Below are positions 14,789 to 22,416 of a DNA stretch of 37,852 nucleotides, piece after piece. The notes below the pieces were generated by a model. The model had not been told where the DNA came from. It saw only the letters and a program-made list of their open reading frames with translations, and made no database searches. This stretch comes from CAZKGE01 sp964636405 (GTDB lineage: Bacteria > Bacillota > Clostridia > Christensenellales > CAG-138). The position numbers and the translations under genes were made by a program. Location: assembly GCA_964636405.1 (NCBI GenBank), contig CAZWSI010000021.1, positions 1-37,852 on the forward strand. Direction: 5' to 3'. The first letter of the stretch is position 1. Every line of letters begins with the position of its first letter.

Positions 14789-17389
14789 TTAATCGACCTT
14801 CACCACGCCGTCGTTTTCCAGCGGGTCGTCCACGGTGGGAATGCGTTCGGAGTAGCCCCACATGATCATATCGGGCACGATGCGGGTGTGCTCCTCGGAG
14901 CGCTTGTTCACGTATTCGCCCATAAAGATGAGCGCGCTGGACGCGCCGCCGTCCATATTGTGCGCCACAACGCAGTTTTCCTCAACAAAAAGCTCCGCGA
15001 GGCGCGCGGTGGATATGCCCGCGCTGTAGCCGGGCAGGCGGCCGTCCACCACGATGGCCACATAGTGCCCCGGCTCCACCATGCCGAGCGCCACGCGCGG
15101 GTTGGGCGAGCTTACGCGGTTCCTGCCCGCGTTTTCGTATACCTGGCCGTCGAGCACCAGCGTGGGGCCGAAGGAATAGGTATCCTCCACGCCGTCGTCG
15201 AGCAGTTGCTCCGCCGTCACCTTGTTGCGCAAAAACACGCGCATGCTCATATCGGGATACACCGCGAGGAGCGATTCGCCCTTCTTTTTGTTGTACACCT
15301 TGCCGTTGCGCATGATAATGCCCTTTAGATCCGCCTCGCGCTCGATCATGTCATCGCCTGTAATGGCGAGCACCGCGCGGTAGCGGCGGGCGATGGTCAC
15401 GCATTCCGTCTTGTCCTTGCCGTCCTCGCGGAAGGAGCCGAAGCCCGTGCGCAGGGAATCGGCCAGCGTGCGGATGTGCGCCACATAATAGGTGAATTTG
15501 CGTGTTTCGTTTTCCATGCCCTCACGGGTGTCGATGATCACGGAGAGCGTATCGCTGCGGTATTCGTAATAGCCCTTCTCGGGATCGGATACGATCACCT
15601 CGTCAGGCTCGCCCTCGGCGCGAAAATACTGCGCCCAGGGGTGTGGCGTGGCGGTCGGGGCCGGCGAGGGAACGGCCTCCGGCGTTTCGGCGGCGGGCGC
15701 GGGCGTTGCTTCGGGCGTTGCCTGCGCCCCGGCCTCCACCAATTGCGCGGTTGCCGTTTCCTCCGCCCTGCGCCAGCCGATGATCACAACGAGCGAGGCG
15801 ATCAAAACGCCGGCGGCGATGAGGAAAACGCAGAGCAGCAGCACCTTGGAGGCGCTCCCGTCCTTTTTGCGCTGCCGCCAGAGCAGCAGCACGAGCGCGA
15901 GCAGCACCGCCCCGGCCCCCACGGGTATGAGCACCCGCGTGAAGGGGAAGCGGGGCGCGGCGGCCTGAAGCGCCGTGAGCGCGGGGGTAGCGGTCGGCGC
16001 GGGCATGGACGTTGCTTCGGGCGTCGGAGCGGGCGTAGGCGTCGCCGCCGCCGCTTCCGCCGCCGCCTCCGCCGCGCGCGCGGCCTCCGATTTGCGCAGG
16101 GGGTTCGTCAAACACGCGGGGTCAAGATGCGAAAAGAGATCGTCCGTCGCCTCGTCCTCGCCCACAGCCGTGTACGCAAGCCCATAGGACTGGGGAACGC
16201 CCGCTTCGTTATGATACATGCTCAGCCCGCTGTAAAGTCCGTAGGCGCGCGCGGAGAGGGCTGCCGCGCTTTCCCCCGCGAAGGCCGAGAGCGGCGCGCT
16301 GACATCCGGCGCGGCCGTGCCGCCCGCCTCGCTGTGAAAATAGACCTTTTTGACCTGCCACGCGCCGTAGAGCTTTTCGCTTGCGTTGTAGCCCTTCGCG
16401 CCGCTGTCCGCCGCAGCGTCCACAGCCGCGAGCACGGTTTCGGCGGTATAGGCGTGCATGGTATCGCCCGCCTCGCCCGCCGGGTCGTGGGTCACGACAA
16501 CCGTGGGCCGGCATTGGCGAAGGAGCGGCACAAGCGCGGCGAGCATCACGTTTTGCTTCCAGTGATAGCTTGCGCGCATGCGGTCGGGCATAAATTTATA
16601 CGGCAGGCCGCAGAACACCGGCTGCGCCTCCAGCCCGCAGAGCCGCAGCCCCTCGAGGGCCTGCTCCTGCGCGCATCTGTTTTCGTGAGAAAGAAACACC
16701 ACGCAGACCTTAAGACCCTGCTCCCCGGCATAAAGGGGCACAAGGCCTGTAAAGCGGAGCTGCTCGTCGCCCGTGTGCGCGCACACGAGGAGCAAATCGC
16801 ATGTTTCGGGCAGCGCGCCCATATAGCCGAAGCGTTCCGGCGCGTCGCCCGGGCCGTACACATATACATCGGAAAGGGAAAGCGCGCGCCCGGCCGTGAG
16901 CACAAGCGAGGCCGCCCCGTCTTCAAGCCGGATATAGCGCTGCAAAAGCCCGTCCGCGACGGATTCCTCGCGCAGCGCCGCGCCCGCAGCGTCGAGCTGC
17001 GCGACGATTGCCGCGGTCGGAGCCTCGTACCAATCCAGCCGCACCCATGCCGCGCCCTCGGGCAGGGCGACGGTCATGGTATCCTCGGGGGAGAAGCGCA
17101 CCCGGGTCATGGGCTCCGCGTCGAGAAGGCGTGTTTCCGCGCCCTGGCTGGCCTTGGCGGAGAAGGCGAAGCCCGCGCCCGCGGTAAGGTTTGCCACCGT
17201 ACCGTCCGCAGTCGCGGCCGGAGCGTCTTCAGGCGAAAGCGCAACGCCGTCCGGCGCAGGCGTTTCGCCCTGGCCGGAGGGCGTTTGTTCGGCGCGCGCG
17301 GCTGGCACGGCGCAAAGCAGCGCAAAAAGTGCGAGCAGCGCCGCGAAGAAACGCAGGGAAAGGGGTCTAACGGAGAGCTTTTTCATCAT
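14789..17389 (-). CDS. Two-domain envelope protein: PIG-L deacetylase-like plus phosphodiester glycosidase (NAGPA)
   Basis: About 866 residues. Order: signal peptide (about 1-34); a beta-rich segment; a PIG-L/LmbE-like domain from about 195 (LLLVCAHTGDEQL, with His205 and Asp208 in the metal-site position, and VVVTHDPAGEAGD); an Ala-rich then Pro/Thr-rich linker; two transmembrane helices (about 475-540) separated by a short basic loop; a second Pro/Thr linker; and a C-terminal NAGPA domain (about 600-866) with YSFGPTLVLDG and the active-site-like NMDGGASS. PIG-L enzymes remove N-acetyl groups from amino sugars or open amides; NAGPA domains split sugar phosphodiesters. Both would face outside if the signal peptide is used. 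It starts at an ATGATGA overlapping the channel gene stop, with only a weak ribosome site, implying coupling. Substrate unknown. Confidence 0.8.
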   Translation of the reverse strand: MMKKLSVRPLSLRFFAALLALFALLCAVPAARAEQTPSGQGETPAPDGVALSPEDAPAATADGTVANLTAGAGFAFSAKASQGAETRLLDAEPMTRVRFSPEDTMTVALPEGAAWVRLDWYEAPTAAIVAQLDAAGAALREESVADGLLQRYIRLEDGAASLVLTAGRALSLSDVYVYGPGDAPERFGYMGALPETCDLLLVCAHTGDEQLRFTGLVPLYAGEQGLKVCVVFLSHENRCAQEQALEGLRLCGLEAQPVFCGLPYKFMPDRMRASYHWKQNVMLAALVPLLRQCRPTVVVTHDPAGEAGDTMHAYTAETVLAAVDAAADSGAKGYNASEKLYGAWQVKKVYFHSEAGGTAAPDVSAPLSAFAGESAAALSARAYGLYSGLSMYHNEAGVPQSYGLAYTAVGEDEATDDLFSHLDPACLTNPLRKSEAARAAEAAAEAAAATPTPAPTPEATSMPAPTATPALTALQAAAPRFPFTRVLIPVGAGAVLLALVLLLWRQRKKDGSASKVLLLCVFLIAAGVLIASLVVIIGWRRAEETATAQLVEAGAQATPEATPAPAAETPEAVPSPAPTATPHPWAQYFRAEGEPDEVIVSDPEKGYYEYRSDTLSVIIDTREGMENETRKFTYYVAHIRTLADSLRTGFGSFREDGKDKTECVTIARRYRAVLAITGDDMIEREADLKGIIMRNGKVYNKKKGESLLAVYPDMSMRVFLRNKVTAEQLLDDGVEDTYSFGPTLVLDGQVYENAGRNRVSSPNPRVALGMVEPGHYVAIVVDGRLPGYSAGISTARLAELFVEENCVVAHNMDGGASSALIFMGEYVNKRSEEHTRIVPDMIMWGYSERIPTVDDPLENDGVVKVD

Positions 17390-18018
17390 TTCGGTAAAAA
17401 CAGCCTTTTTGCGCCGGGCACAAGGCAGCACCCGGCGAGATTTCCAAGGGTCATAACGGCCATATACAGCAGCGCCCGAAGGGACCAGACGTTCGCGGCG
17501 GAAAAATAGAACATATTCGCCACGCAGTGCTCAAAGCCGCAGAGGATGAACGCGGACACGCACAAAAACAAGCCCGTGTATTTGCCCACCGGGTGTTCGT
17601 TTTTGCGGAAGCCGTCCACGGCGATAAACATGAGCAGCCCGCAAAACACCGAGAGGATGAACACGCTTGGGAGCGAATCGGTCAGCTTCACGCCGCAAAG
17701 CTCGGCCGCGCGCGCCCCGATGGACGCGATGCGCGTAAGCCGCAGCGCGTAGCCGGTAAGGCCCGCGCCAAGGAGGTTTCCAAGCCAGGTAACGCCGAGG
17801 TCGAGCAGATACCGCGGCCCCTCCTCCACAAGGTATCCCGCCCGCCCCGTAAACAGGTGCAGCCCGCACACGCACACGGCAAAGAGCCCAACCGTAAACA
17901 GCAGCGCGCCCGCGACGGGGTTTTCCACGCGCAGGTATACCGTGCCGCCAACGCCGATACAGGCGCCTGCAAGGATGGCGAGAACGAGATCGTGAAGGCG
18001 CTTTCGTATCGTCCGCAT
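17386..18018 (-). CDS. Formate/nitrite transporter family channel
   Basis: 210 residues with six predicted transmembrane helices, the FNT fold that conducts small monovalent anions (formate, nitrite, hydrosulfide). The family signature is GFEHCVANMFYF near helix 5; the usual first signature is degenerate (GACIGVGGTVYLRV). It is shorter than typical FNT proteins (about 250-280), mainly in loops and termini. The start is uncertain: ATG 18018 has AGGGG 13 nt upstream, while ATG 18030 lies only 1 nt after it; longer frames run into the nitroreductase gene. The substrate cannot be predicted. It sits between a nitroreductase and the PIG-L/NAGPA gene in one transcript. Confidence 0.85.
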   Translation of the reverse strand: MRTIRKRLHDLVLAILAGACIGVGGTVYLRVENPVAGALLFTVGLFAVCVCGLHLFTGRAGYLVEEGPRYLLDLGVTWLGNLLGAGLTGYALRLTRIASIGARAAELCGVKLTDSLPSVFILSVFCGLLMFIAVDGFRKNEHPVGKYTGLFLCVSAFILCGFEHCVANMFYFSAANVWSLRALLYMAVMTLGNLAGCCLVPGAKRLFLPK

Positions 18019-18034
18019 AGCTTTTAGCATACCC

Positions 18035-18583
18035 CTATTCGGTAAAAAATGTCGCCGTTTGCGCAAGCGGCTTGCGCGTTTTTGCGCGGATGCCGTCGCT
18101 TGCGGCATAGCCCACGGAAACGAGCAGCCGCACGCGGCGCTCCGCCGCAATATCCAGCAGCTTTTTGATCCGTTCCTCGGAAAAGCTGCCCAAGATGCAG
18201 GTGGACAGCCCCTGCGCCGTGGCGGCAAGCACGAGCTGCGCGGTGGCAAGGCCGATATCGACGGAGGTGAAATCCTGCCGGAAAACCGTGCCGCCCGCTC
18301 GGGCCAGGAGCTTGGCAGGCTCCTCCACCACGGCGATAAAGGCGTTTACCTTCTCGCAAAAGCGATTGAGTCCAAGCGCCTTGGCGCATAGCCGCATTTC
18401 GGGCAGCAGCTTCGGGTCCGTAACAACCCGAAAGCTCCACGGCTGGCTGTTGCAGGCCGACGGCGCAAGGCGCGCGGCCTCGATCATGCGCGTAAGCGCT
18501 TCCTGTTCCACAAGCCGCGTTGGATCATAATCGCGGCAGCTTTGTCTTTTGCCAATCAGCTCCGAAAAATCCGTATAGTCCAT
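18035..18583 (-). CDS. Nitroreductase family FMN-dependent oxidoreductase
   Basis: 182-residue flavoprotein of the NADH-dependent nitroreductase family. The FMN-binding N-terminus SCRDYDP (commonly S-X-R) and APSACNSQPW are present; mid-protein DIGLATAQLVLAATAQGLSTCILG is the standard helix and loop; the C-terminus is truncated relative to classical NfsB types, as in the short clostridial branch. Natural substrates of such proteins are often unknown. ATG 18583 has TAAGGAGG upstream; it starts 12 nt after the HD gene. Confidence 0.9.
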   Translation of the reverse strand: MDYTDFSELIGKRQSCRDYDPTRLVEQEALTRMIEAARLAPSACNSQPWSFRVVTDPKLLPEMRLCAKALGLNRFCEKVNAFIAVVEEPAKLLARAGGTVFRQDFTSVDIGLATAQLVLAATAQGLSTCILGSFSEERIKKLLDIAAERRVRLLVSVGYAASDGIRAKTRKPLAQTATFFTE

Positions 18584-18595
18584 GGGCGCGCCTCC

Positions 18596-19174
18596 TTAGC
18601 TTTCTTTTCCCGCGCTTTCGCGTTCGATCTTTTTCAGCGTATCGAGCCGCATTTCCTCGCGCAGCGCGGCCAAATACGGGAATTCCACCGCGCTTTCCGC
18701 GCCGTAGGTGAGATTGAGCGTATATTCGAGCGGAATCCAGCTTTCGATGGGGCTCTCGTTGTGCGAAACGACGGCTTCCATGCGGTCGAGCGCTTTGGCA
18801 AGCCGCGCTTCGGAGGTTTCTTGCGCGTCCCATTCCGCAAAAAGCGCCGAAAAGGCCGCGCGCTCGCCCTCCGGCAGGCTTGACAGGAGCGACGCGACGG
18901 CCGCGTCCTCGCTTTGCTCGTTTTTATCGGTCTTGACAAAGGCGGGCACGTCGCCGGTTACAGCCTCGCCAAAGTCGTGCACGAGGCACATGCGCGTTAC
19001 GCGGCCCATGTCCAGCTCGGGAAACGAGGGCGCGAGAAGCAGCGAAAGCACCGCCAGCCGCCAGCTGTGCGCGGCTACGCTCTCGGGCAGGCCCGCCGCC
19101 GTTTGGCTGTGCCGGGGCACGGATTTAAGCGGCTCGATCCGCCCTAAAAAATCCAGCAGCGTCCTCGGCTCCAT
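18596..19174 (-). CDS. HD-domain phosphohydrolase (YfbR/HDDC2-like)
   Basis: 192 residues. Metal-binding HD-fold residues are visible: His in PESVAAHSWR, His-Asp in CLVHDFGEAVTGD, and a late Asp in AKALDRMEAV. The pattern matches the YfbR/HDDC2 group, several of which are 5-prime-deoxynucleotidases; activity here is inferred from family. ATG 19174 is preceded by GGGAGG; the longer frame to 19249 covers the leader hairpins and lacks homology. First gene of a four-gene minus-strand operon with its own promoter and a leader of about 135 nt. Confidence 0.85.
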   Translation of the reverse strand: MEPRTLLDFLGRIEPLKSVPRHSQTAAGLPESVAAHSWRLAVLSLLLAPSFPELDMGRVTRMCLVHDFGEAVTGDVPAFVKTDKNEQSEDAAVASLLSSLPEGERAAFSALFAEWDAQETSEARLAKALDRMEAVVSHNESPIESWIPLEYTLNLTYGAESAVEFPYLAALREEMRLDTLKKIERESAGKES

Positions 19175-19214
19175 CACGCGTCCTCCCTGAAAGCTCTGTT
19201 TTTTGGAAAAGCCC

Positions 19215-19294
19215 GGTTTCCCTCTTGCGCGCCATGCGCGGGAAACCAAAGCTACGCCAAGCGGCCCGCTGGCGCGCTATGCGCGGCGGCCGCT
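19215..19294. repeat. Two tandem hairpins with a shared core in the HD-operon leader
   Basis: Hairpin 1: GGTTTCCC (19215-19222) with GGGAAACC (19240-19247). Hairpin 2: AGCGGCC (19260-19266) with GGCCGCT (19288-19294). Their interiors carry the same 15-base palindromic core, GCGCGCCATGCGCGG (19227-19241) and GCGCGCTATGCGCGG (19272-19286), differing at one base. They lie in the untranslated leader of the HD gene. On the minus strand hairpin 1 is followed by GGGCTTTTCC, too poor in T for a confident terminator. Confidence 0.6.
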
Positions 19295-19314
19295 CGGGGT
19301 GCGAGTTGTCTTAA

Positions 19315-19343
19315 ATTGTAAGCGCATCGGCGCGGCGCGTCAA
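19315..19343 (-). promoter_or_regulatory. Sigma-A promoter for the HD-nitroreductase-FNT-PIG-L operon
   Basis: On the minus strand, TTGACG (19343-19338), 17 nt, TACAAT (19320-19315). The -35 begins 8 nt after the stop codon of the upstream glycosidase gene, so that transcript appears to have no terminator of its own before this promoter. Confidence 0.75.
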
Positions 19344-19351
19344 GAGACGCT

Positions 19352-20485
19352 TCAATCCCCGGCAGGCGCGAGCGGGTTTGCGCCCTCGGAAATCACAATC
19401 ATGTTGGGCAGCGCGCGCCCGCCCTTGACGGGCTTGTTGACCGTCTGTCCGTCGAAGATCATAACGGAGCTCTGCCCGCCGTCGAGGTTAAACGCCTCCT
19501 GACAGCCCAGCTCCAGCAGGATCTCGGCAAGATCGCGCATGGTCAAGCCCGCGGCATAGTCCTGCTGGCGGCCGTCGGCCACCATAAAGCAATAATGCCC
19601 AGGCTCGTAATAGCCCATCGTGGTGCGCGGCGCGTGGCCGCTCGTGGCAAGATTGGAGGGAATCTCCCCGTTTTTGATCAGGATGGGCCCAAACGCCCAG
19701 CTATTCCACGCGCCAGCCGCAAGCAGCTCGTCCCCGTCCTGCCGGCTCGACATGGAAAAGGTTTCCATACGCCCGTCCTTATACAGCACCAGCAGCGGCC
19801 CATCGATGCGGCTTTTCCGCATAAGGTTGCCGTTTCGGATGACGATGCCCGTGTTCCAGTCGGAATTCACCGCGAGCAGCGCGTTGTTCTGCGCGGCGAT
19901 ATCCAGGGGCGGCTGGTAGGTCGAGCGGAAGGTATCGTTGGAAAACACGGCCTTAAAGGCCTCGAGGTTCCGTATCCATACGTCCGCGATAAAATATGCC
20001 TCCGGGAATTGAACGTACGAGCGCACGGCAATGCGGATCTCGTCGCTTTGATAGCTGTAGTCCGCGTCTGCGCCGGTGTCGTAGTCCGGGAAATTGACCG
20101 CGATATCGCCCGCCTTGGGCGCGCGGGTCGGCGCCGGTGTCTGGGTGGGCGCCGGAGTCGGCTCGGGACTCGGGGTGGATATAAGCGTGGGCGTAGGCGC
20201 GGCGGTCTGGCCGGCATGCTCGCTTGCCTGCGCCTGACGCGCCTCTGTTTCCCGCAGCAGACGGAATAAAAACACGTCGCCCGCCACAACGACGGCCGCA
20301 AGCGCGGCAAGCAGCACGATGGCCGCGATAAAAACCGCCGTCAGTCGCTTGCGACGCTTGCGCGCGGCCGCGCGCTTTGCGCGCTTTGCGAGCGCCCGCG
20401 CTTCCGGGGCGGCCGTGTCGCTTAAAGCGGGACGGCTTGCTTCGAGCGCGCCGTTTTCCTTTGCGGCGGGTTCCTTATCCGGCAT
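19352..20485 (-). CDS. Membrane-anchored phosphodiester glycosidase (NAGPA) protein
   Basis: 377 residues: basic Ala/Arg/Lys cytoplasmic N-terminus; one transmembrane helix (about 48-75); Pro/Thr-rich extracellular linker (about 95-125); NAGPA domain (about 130-377). Domain hallmarks are NSDWNTGIVIRNGN, WAFGPILIKNGEI, MGYYEPGHYCFMVADGR and the active-site-like FNLDGGQSSVM. Bacterial NAGPA proteins are linked to cleavage of sugar-phosphate diesters in wall polymers and sometimes to exopolysaccharide processing. ATG 20485 has GGAGG and overlaps the preceding LytR-type gene by 11 nt, so the pair is translationally coupled. It resembles the C-terminal domain of the 14789-17389 protein. Confidence 0.88.
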   Translation of the reverse strand: MPDKEPAAKENGALEASRPALSDTAAPEARALAKRAKRAAARKRRKRLTAVFIAAIVLLAALAAVVVAGDVFLFRLLRETEARQAQASEHAGQTAAPTPTLISTPSPEPTPAPTQTPAPTRAPKAGDIAVNFPDYDTGADADYSYQSDEIRIAVRSYVQFPEAYFIADVWIRNLEAFKAVFSNDTFRSTYQPPLDIAAQNNALLAVNSDWNTGIVIRNGNLMRKSRIDGPLLVLYKDGRMETFSMSSRQDGDELLAAGAWNSWAFGPILIKNGEIPSNLATSGHAPRTTMGYYEPGHYCFMVADGRQQDYAAGLTMRDLAEILLELGCQEAFNLDGGQSSVMIFDGQTVNKPVKGGRALPNMIVISEGANPLAPAGD

Positions 20486-21569
20486 ACAGCGCCTCCATCA
20501 AAATCGGTTTATTCGCTTCCGCGTCCACGGAGATCACGCTTTCGCCTTCCTTTTTGGCATAGCTCCAGCAGCCGTCGGCAGGCGCGCGCGCGGTCACAAA
20601 GGTTACCTTGTCCGCCTTGATGATCTCCTTGCCGGTTTCGGCAAGCAGGCCTAGCTCCACGTTGGTTTGCAGTCCCGAGAGCACAAGGCTGAGCAGCTTG
20701 CGCATCCCCGCCTCGTCGGTGGCCTGCGCGCGCAGTTTCCTGAAAAAGGCCGTCACAAGCTTTTGTTGGCGCTCCGAACGCGAAAAATCACCGTTGCCGC
20801 CCGACGTGCGATCGAGCGCGTAGGCCATGGCCTGCGCGCCGGTCAACTGCGCGCTGCCGCCCTCCGCGGGAAGCGACGCGCCGGTATGCGCGCCGACATA
20901 GGCAGCCTCCTCGGCGGTGAGCGTGAGCTCCACCCCGCCCAGGTCGTCGATAATCCTTGCCAGCTCGGTTACGCCCGTAACCGCGTAGTTTTGCAAATCG
21001 AGCCCGAAATAATCGTTGATGGTGTTGGTCACAAGCCCCACGCCGCCGTAGCTGTAGGCGGCCGCGAGACGGTTGAAATCGTGCCCCTCGATGGGAACCC
21101 AGCAATCGCGCAGGAAGGAAACGGTCGTGAGCTTTTGCGTGGCCGCGTTATAGGAAAAGAGCATGATCGTGTCGGTCTGCCGCTCCGCGCTTTTTACGCT
21201 GCCCGTTTGGGCCACAAGCAGCACGCTGAACACGTATTTGCGCAGGCGGCCCGTGGCATAGATGGGTACCTCCGCCGTTTCGTCCGTCTGCACGCCGTGA
21301 TCCACGTTCAAATCGTCCGGGTCGCCCTCCACGCTCTGCAAGCTTTCGTCCTTTACGGGAACGGGCGTGCCGATATTGTCCGCGGGCCGGTCTACAATTT
21401 CCACGGACGCTTTTTGCAGCGCCATAAGGCGGTTTACGAGGTATACGCCCACACCCGCGCCCAGTATCACGATCACCGCGAGCGACGCGACGACGGCCTT
21501 CAGCAGCGGCGCGACGCGGACGCGGCTCTTTCTTTTTCCGGGAGCGCCCGCCGGCTTACATTTCTCCAA
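20475..21569 (-). CDS. LytR-CpsA-Psr family cell-wall polymer ligase
   Basis: 364 residues. LCP enzymes transfer undecaprenyl-pyrophosphate-linked glycopolymers (wall teichoic acid, capsule) onto peptidoglycan outside the membrane. There is one N-terminal transmembrane helix (about 22-45) and an LCP domain starting near residue 110 (SVLLVAQTG, SAERQTDTIMLFSYN, VSFLRDCWVPI, ALDRTSGGNGDFSRSERQQ); the arginines in the last two motifs line the pyrophosphate site in the family. The start is a TTG at 21569, supported by AAGGAG with 7-nt spacing; no in-frame ATG fits, so this non-ATG start looks real. First gene of a two-gene operon with the NAGPA gene. Confidence 0.93.
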   Translation of the reverse strand: MEKCKPAGAPGKRKSRVRVAPLLKAVVASLAVIVILGAGVGVYLVNRLMALQKASVEIVDRPADNIGTPVPVKDESLQSVEGDPDDLNVDHGVQTDETAEVPIYATGRLRKYVFSVLLVAQTGSVKSAERQTDTIMLFSYNAATQKLTTVSFLRDCWVPIEGHDFNRLAAAYSYGGVGLVTNTINDYFGLDLQNYAVTGVTELARIIDDLGGVELTLTAEEAAYVGAHTGASLPAEGGSAQLTGAQAMAYALDRTSGGNGDFSRSERQQKLVTAFFRKLRAQATDEAGMRKLLSLVLSGLQTNVELGLLAETGKEIIKADKVTFVTARAPADGCWSYAKKEGESVISVDAEANKPILMEALYAG

Positions 21570-21599
21570 CAGCCTTCTCCTTGTGCAAGTTTTTCATTC

Positions 21600-21628
21600 A
21601 TTATAGCCAAAACGGCCGCCCCTGACAA
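21600..21628 (-). promoter_or_regulatory. Sigma-A promoter for the LCP-NAGPA operon
   Basis: On the minus strand, TTGTCA (21628-21623), 17 nt, TATAAT (21605-21600). The -35 lies in the loop of the upstream gene's terminator hairpin and the spacer contains the terminator's 3-prime arm. The leader is about 25 nt. Confidence 0.8.
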
Positions 21629-21643
21629 GCAAAGGGGCGGCCG
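21609..21643 (-). terminator. Terminator after the ECF S-component gene
   Basis: A perfect 11-bp stem, CGGCCGCCCCT (21643-21633 read on the minus strand) with AGGGGCGGCCG (21623-21613) and a 9-base loop, is followed by TTTT. It lies 38 nt after the stop codon. Confidence 0.7.
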
Positions 21644-21681
21644 GGTGCGTGACGATTCTGTGAATCTTCGATGAGAACCGC

Positions 21682-22209
21682 TCAATACCGCGCGGGCACG
21701 AGCCGGGCCTTTTCCAGCGCGAGCACGACGGCCGGAATGAGAACGAGCTGAATGAGCAGCCCCGGCCAGCAGCTCACAAAATACCCGGCTGCCCATACGG
21801 CCACCGAATAGCCCTGCGGCGCGAAGAACAGCGCCTTCACTGCGCCCCCCACGGCGCGGCCCGCAAGCAGCGCGGCAATGAGCGAAACATACAGATCCGG
21901 GTAAAGCCGCCCCGTGCGGACCCACTTCATCATCAGCCCGGAAACCGCGCCGTATACGGCCAGCTCCGCCATCATCGCGGGCAGAATCGCCATGGGCGGC
22001 ATGCCAGTCAGAAGGCTCGAAAGCAGCGGCCCGATCAGCCCGCACGCCAGCCCGAAGGGCCATCCGCAGAGCAGCCCGCACAGCAGCACCGGGATGTGCA
22101 TGGGCAGAAATACGCTCCCTGCGTTTGGAATGGCGTGAAAGGCGAGCGGCAGCACCACGCAGAGCGCCGCGCACACCGCCGCGAGCACCGTTTTTTTAAC
22201 AGCCGTCAT
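21682..22209 (-). CDS. ECF transporter S component (substrate-binding membrane subunit)
   Basis: 175 residues, about six transmembrane helices. The central HAIPNAGSVFLPMHIPVLLC and GWPFGLACGLIGPLLSSL, with GMPPMAILPAMMAELAVYG, are typical of vitamin-uptake S components that plug into a shared EcfAA'T module. No energising module is in the window, as expected for group II systems. The substrate cannot be assigned from sequence. ATG 22209 has GGAGGGAG; the open frame runs back to 22395 but crosses the upstream terminator. I see no recognisable riboswitch (TPP, folate, preQ1) in the roughly 45-nt leader. Confidence 0.82.
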   Translation of the reverse strand: MTAVKKTVLAAVCAALCVVLPLAFHAIPNAGSVFLPMHIPVLLCGLLCGWPFGLACGLIGPLLSSLLTGMPPMAILPAMMAELAVYGAVSGLMMKWVRTGRLYPDLYVSLIAALLAGRAVGGAVKALFFAPQGYSVAVWAAGYFVSCWPGLLIQLVLIPAVVLALEKARLVPARY

Positions 22210-22262
22210 GGAAAAGCTCCCTCCCGCGTTCCCGTTTTTGGCCAAAGCCGGGCCACGGGAGC

Positions 22263-22292
22263 ATTGTACCAGCCCCGCGGCCGGCCGCGCAA
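22263..22292 (-). promoter_or_regulatory. Promoter for the ECF S-component gene
   Basis: On the minus strand, TTGCGC (22292-22287), 18 nt, TACAAT (22268-22263), with TG one base before the -10 (TGGTACAAT, extended -10). The leader is about 47 nt. Confidence 0.6.
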
Positions 22293-22353
22293 TGCCCCGC
22301 GGGGGGATTCGGGCGCGGGCGCGACGGAATGCCGGGGTGCGGGAAAAAGATGC

Positions 22354-22392
22354 AAAACAAAACAGCCCATCGGCAAAGTAGCCGATGGGCTG
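22354..22392 (-). terminator. Terminator after the DUF368 gene
   Basis: A perfect 12-bp stem, CAGCCCATCGGC with GCCGATGGGCTG (22392-22363) and a 6-base loop, is followed on the minus strand by TTTTGTTTT. It begins 24 nt after the stop codon; the best terminator in the window. Confidence 0.9.
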
Positions 22393-22416
22393 CATCGCGC
22401 GTTGCGCGCGTAAGCT

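Noticed and set aside
15476..17509. A 677-codon plus-strand open frame
   Set aside because: Antisense to the PIG-L/NAGPA gene, which has clear domains, a signal peptide and an operon context; the plus-strand product is Arg/Gly-rich and featureless.
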